A DNA stretch of 64,000 bases from DATFWC01 sp963777755 (GTDB lineage Bacteria; Pseudomonadota; Alphaproteobacteria; Rhizobiales; Xanthobacteraceae): assembly GCA_963777755.1 (NCBI GenBank), contig CAVZSC010000026.1:930001-994000 (forward strand), in the 5' to 3' direction. Below the pieces are notes generated by a model. It had not been told where the DNA came from and ran no database searches. It worked only from the letters and a program-made list of their open reading frames with translations. The position numbers were made by a program, and so were the translations under genes. Positions 61,342 to 64,000 of this stretch are shown here, in pieces; position 1 is the first letter of the stretch, and every line of letters begins with the position of its first letter.

Positions 61342-63015
61342 ATGGCGTGGCAAAAGGTGGCGTCGCTCGACGCGCTGCGCGACGGCGGTGTGCTGGGGGT
61401 CGAAGTCGAGGGAGCAACGGTCGCGCTCTATCGCGTCGGCGACGCGGTGCATGCGACCGATGGGATCTGCACCCACGCGCTCGCGCAGCTCGCCGACGGG
61501 TATTTCGACGGGTCGACGATCGAGTGCCCGATCCACCAGGCGGTGTTCGACATCCGCACCGGCGAGGTGCTGGGCGGCCCCGCCACCGAGGAGCTCCGGG
61601 TCTACAAGGTCAGGGTCGATGGCAACGACGTGCTGATCGATCTCGCTGGCGACGCGGCCGCGGCGGAGACCGTGCCGGCCGCGAGCGTTGCGGCGGCGGC
61701 GCCCGTTTCGCCTGCCGCTGCGCACAATGGCGGCGGCAACGGCCACGCCGAAACCCGCGACATGCGCGACAGCAGCATCCTGTTGTCGAAGCAATACGTT
61801 TGGCCGGGCGACGATCTCACCGTCATCCCCGACTGGGTCTACACCGACCAGGACATCTACCAGCGCGAGGTCGAGCGCATCTTCCATGGCCGCACCTGGA
61901 ACTACGTGGCGCTGGAAGCCGAGGTGGAGAATCCCGGCGACTTCATCCGCTCCAACGTCGGGCCGACCCCGGTGGTGGTGGCGCGCGCCCAGGATGCCTC
62001 GATCAACGTGTTCGAGAACCGGTGCATGCACCGCGCCGCCGAGTTCTGCCGCGAGCTGACCGGCAACGTCAACGAGTTCGTCTGCCCGTATCACCAGTGG
62101 GCCTACGATCTCAAGGGCAACCTCATCGGCGTTCCGTTCCGGCGCGGCGTCAACGGCAAGGGCGGCATGCCGGCGGATTTCCGCAACGAGGAGCATGGGC
62201 TCAAGACACTCAAGGTCGCGACCCACCGCGGCGTGGTGTTCGCCTCCTACGCGGACGACACCGAGCCGCTCGCCGACTATCTCGGGCCCGACATCCTGCG
62301 CGAGTTCGAGGCGACCTTCGACGGCCGCAAGCTCAAGGTGCTCGGTCACTATCGCCACTCGCTGCCGGGCAACTGGAAGCTCTACCACGAGAACCTCAAG
62401 GACCCCTACCACGCGACCCTGCTGCACACCTTCCTGGTGACCTTCGGGCTCATGGTGGCCGGCGGGCGTGCGGCGATGCTCGCGGACGCGAGCGGGCGCC
62501 ACGGCGTGATGGCGGCCGCCAAGTCGGACGCCAGGCTGGTGTCGAGCGACGCCAAGAAGGAGATGCGGGCGTTCAAGGAGGGGATGACCTTGCGCGAGCC
62601 GCGCTTCATGGATTTCATCGAGGAGTTCGACAGCCCGTGGTCGGTCACCATGGCGACCATCTGGCCGAACCTGATTGTGCAGCGCGAGATGAACACGCTC
62701 GGCATCCGCCAGATCGTCCCCACCGGGCCGCACGAGTTCATCATGAAATGGACCATGTTCGGGTTCGAGGGCGATGACGAGGAGATGACCCGCCATCGCC
62801 TGCGCCAGGGCAACCTGATGGGGCCGGCGGGATTCCTCGGCCTGGAGGACAACGAGGCCATCAAGTTCGTGCAGGACGGCATGCAGCGCGTTCCCGACGG
62901 GCAGCATCTGGTCAAGCTCGATCCGGCGACGCCGTTCGGCACCGCCGACAACCTGATCTCCGAGTCCGCCATTCGCGCCATGTACCGGCACTGGCGCGAG
63001 GCCATGGGCGTATAG
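61342..63015 (+). CDS. Ring-hydroxylating dioxygenase alpha subunit with fused Rieske ferredoxin
   Basis: A 557-residue fusion with two Rieske clusters. Residues 1-103 are a Rieske ferredoxin (C43-x-H45 in GICTHAL, C62-x2-H65 in ECPIHQ). An Ala/Pro linker (about 104-140) joins it to an oxygenase alpha subunit with its own cluster (C228-x-H230 in RCMHRA, C248-x2-H251 in VCPYHQW) and mononuclear iron site DPYHATLLH. The ferredoxin is normally a separate protein. A beta subunit follows, so the enzyme is an alpha-beta oxygenase with built-in electron donor; only a reductase is missing. Possible promoter TTGCGA-N16-TATGCT at about 61270-61297. Confidence 0.92.
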   Translation: MAWQKVASLDALRDGGVLGVEVEGATVALYRVGDAVHATDGICTHALAQLADGYFDGSTIECPIHQAVFDIRTGEVLGGPATEELRVYKVRVDGNDVLIDLAGDAAAAETVPAASVAAAAPVSPAAAHNGGGNGHAETRDMRDSSILLSKQYVWPGDDLTVIPDWVYTDQDIYQREVERIFHGRTWNYVALEAEVENPGDFIRSNVGPTPVVVARAQDASINVFENRCMHRAAEFCRELTGNVNEFVCPYHQWAYDLKGNLIGVPFRRGVNGKGGMPADFRNEEHGLKTLKVATHRGVVFASYADDTEPLADYLGPDILREFEATFDGRKLKVLGHYRHSLPGNWKLYHENLKDPYHATLLHTFLVTFGLMVAGGRAAMLADASGRHGVMAAAKSDARLVSSDAKKEMRAFKEGMTLREPRFMDFIEEFDSPWSVTMATIWPNLIVQREMNTLGIRQIVPTGPHEFIMKWTMFGFEGDDEEMTRHRLRQGNLMGPAGFLGLEDNEAIKFVQDGMQRVPDGQHLVKLDPATPFGTADNLISESAIRAMYRHWREAMGV

Positions 63016-63120
63016 CGCATGTTCCGGCGAAGTGTGAAGCGGTTCGCCGATAAGAACATGCCCCACGAATGAAACGAGAGCATGTCCGACTTGAACGGGA
63101 CATGTTTAGGAGCTTGCATC

Positions 63121-63639
63121 ATGCTTCAGGTCGGACGCATTGAGGTCGCCGACAAGCGCCTGGAGGCGCTGCTTCTTCACCACGAGGTGGAGACGTTCAA
63201 CGCCGCCTATGCGGCGGCGCTCGACGAGCGGCGGCTGACCGACTGGGTCGAGATGTTCACCGACGACGCGTTCTACGTCATCATCTCGCGCGAGAATGCG
63301 GATCGCGGCATGCCGGTCGGCCTGATCTACTGCGAGAACAAGGGCATGATCTTCGACCGCGCGTTCGCGACGGAGAAGACTGCGATGTTCGCGCCGCGCT
63401 ACCTGCGCCACATCATCGGCAATCTGCAGATCCTCGGCGAGGACGACAACGGCGATATCCGGGCGCGCGCCAACTACGTGGTGGTGCAGGTGCTGTTCGA
63501 CCGGCCCGACGCCAAGCTGCATCAGGTCGGCGTCTATTACGACCGCTTCCGCCGGGTCGGGGGCGAGCTCAAGCTCGCCGAGCGCCGCTGCGTCTACGAC
63601 AACCTCCTGGTGGACAACGCGCTGTGCATCCCGGTGTGA
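63121..63639 (+). CDS. Ring-hydroxylating dioxygenase beta subunit
   Basis: A 172-residue beta subunit of the NTF2-like fold: LHHEVETFNAAYAAALDERR, WVEMFTDDAFYVIISREN and ARANYVVVQVLFDRPD, with the conserved C-terminal RRCVYDNLLVDNALCIPV. The ATG at 63121 is preferred (AGGAG upstream) over 63082. It would assemble with the fused alpha subunit as alpha3-beta3. The end overlaps a possible amidase start by GTGA. Confidence 0.9.
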   Translation: MLQVGRIEVADKRLEALLLHHEVETFNAAYAAALDERRLTDWVEMFTDDAFYVIISRENADRGMPVGLIYCENKGMIFDRAFATEKTAMFAPRYLRHIIGNLQILGEDDNGDIRARANYVVVQVLFDRPDAKLHQVGVYYDRFRRVGGELKLAERRCVYDNLLVDNALCIPV

Positions 63640-64000
63640 GCGACTCCGGGGCGGCTGGCGCCTCTCCCCCGCTCGCGGGGGAGGGTAGGGAGGGGGTATC
63701 TGCCACTTCCCTGGCCGATGACCATCGCGCCCGCCGGCGCGATCCGCGCGAGACCATCCGCCTCACGCTCGACCGCATCGCGGCGCGGCAACAGGACCTC
63801 AACGCCTTCGCCTGCGTCGACGCGGCCGGCGCGACCAAGCGCGCCAACGAGCTGGCGCTGGCGCTCGAATGGACCAGCGATCCGGGGCCGCTCGCCGGCG
63901 TGCCGGTCTCGGTCAAGGACATCCTCGACGTCGCGGGCATGCCGACCCGCTGGGGCTCGCGCCTGACCGCCGACGCCAAGCCGGCGATGGCGGACGTTGC
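63636..64000 (+). CDS. Amidase signature-family protein (N-terminal part, runs off the window)
   Basis: The frame starting at the GTG in the GTGA overlap with the beta subunit is open to the end of the window. It shows amidase features: IRLTLDRIAARQQDLNAFAC, then GPLAGVPVSVKDILDVAGMP with the catalytic lysine of VSVKD. The first 25 residues would be encoded partly by a palindromic-repeat fragment, so the natural start may be further down, but no other in-frame ATG/GTG is seen before the family sequence begins near 63708. An amide hydrolase next to a ring dioxygenase suggests an aromatic amide or anilide substrate. Confidence 0.75.
   Translation, partial: MSDSGAAGASPPLAGEGREGVSATSLADDHRARRRDPRETIRLTLDRIAARQQDLNAFACVDAAGATKRANELALALEWTSDPGPLAGVPVSVKDILDVAGMPTRWGSRLTADAKPAMADV
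63661..63685. repeat. Half copy (D) of the GC-rich palindromic element
   Basis: CCTCTCCCCC-GCTCG-CGGGGGAGGG, one stem of the same family as copies A-C, lying within the 5' part of the amidase frame. Confidence 0.7.

Noticed and set aside
63718..63966. ATG-initiated frame at 63718
   Set aside because: It is one frame off the amidase signature, is Arg/Ser/Pro-rich and has no family features; the amidase frame runs through the same bases.

Overview
The window looks like chromosome from a high-GC alphaproteobacterium of the Hyphomicrobiales (Rhizobiales), probably a Bradyrhizobium/Xanthobacteraceae-type soil organism. The pointers are the lptC-lptA-lptB-rpoN-hpf-ptsN block, an hsp20-DUF1150 pair with a heat-shock promoter and a ROSE-like leader, the uppP-GST-queG-epimerase neighbourhood, many orphan periplasmic binding proteins, and GC-rich palindromic repeats. 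This placement is inference from gene content; no ribosomal RNA is present.

Layout. 1-6.3 kb: end of a solute-binding protein, then hyuA-hyuB (hydantoinase/oxoprolinase) translationally coupled to two creatinase/M24-fold genes that have lost most metal ligands. 6.3-9.6 kb: a quinone oxidoreductase, an extradiol-type VOC dioxygenase and a MetE-C-like methyltransferase. 9.66-11.17 kb: a complete IS66-type element with perfect ends and target duplication. 11.2-13.05 kb: a divergent pair typical of the tetrahydromethanopterin/methylofuran C1 pathway. 13.06-14.5 kb: a toxin-antitoxin pair and a small secreted repeat protein. 14.5-19.3 kb: a tight four-gene operon (deacetylase, Rieske oxygenase, glutamine-synthetase-like ligase, quinone oxidoreductase). 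19.3-24.5 kb: palindromic repeats, a Bug-type binding protein, a coiled-coil membrane protein, an epimerase, queG and a GST. 24.6-27.5 kb: uppP with an IS481-type element inserted exactly at its stop codon, then an NDUFA9-like protein. 27.7-35.3 kb: the housekeeping core, with tRNA-Leu, rnd, LPS transport, rpoN, hpf, ptsN, DUF1150 and hsp20.

35.3-43.4 kb: a tandem duplication of ugpB-like binding proteins (one copy frameshifted), an amidohydrolase-type decarboxylase divergent from an enolase-superfamily gene, murQ, an alpha/beta hydrolase and a GyrI-like protein. 43.4-51.1 kb: an aromatic-acid locus. A 4,5-dihydroxyphthalate decarboxylase-like gene heads a branched-chain-amino-acid-type ABC transporter operon and faces a fused LigB-LigA ring-cleavage dioxygenase. 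The transporter genes are interrupted by many single-base insertions that look like sequence errors. 51.2-60.7 kb: a molybdenum hydroxylase operon (coxLM plus a fused coxS-coxG), a TRAP binding protein, a taurine/thiamine-precursor-type ABC transporter and a divergent MarR regulator. 60.8-64 kb: a small dimeric-barrel protein, a Rieske oxygenase with a ferredoxin fused to its N terminus, its beta subunit, and the start of an amidase.

Taken together, the second half reads as an uptake-and-oxidation region for aromatic or amide-linked substrates: binding proteins, decarboxylases, ring hydroxylases and ring-cleavage enzymes under at least one MarR regulator. The middle is conserved envelope and nitrogen-regulation core.
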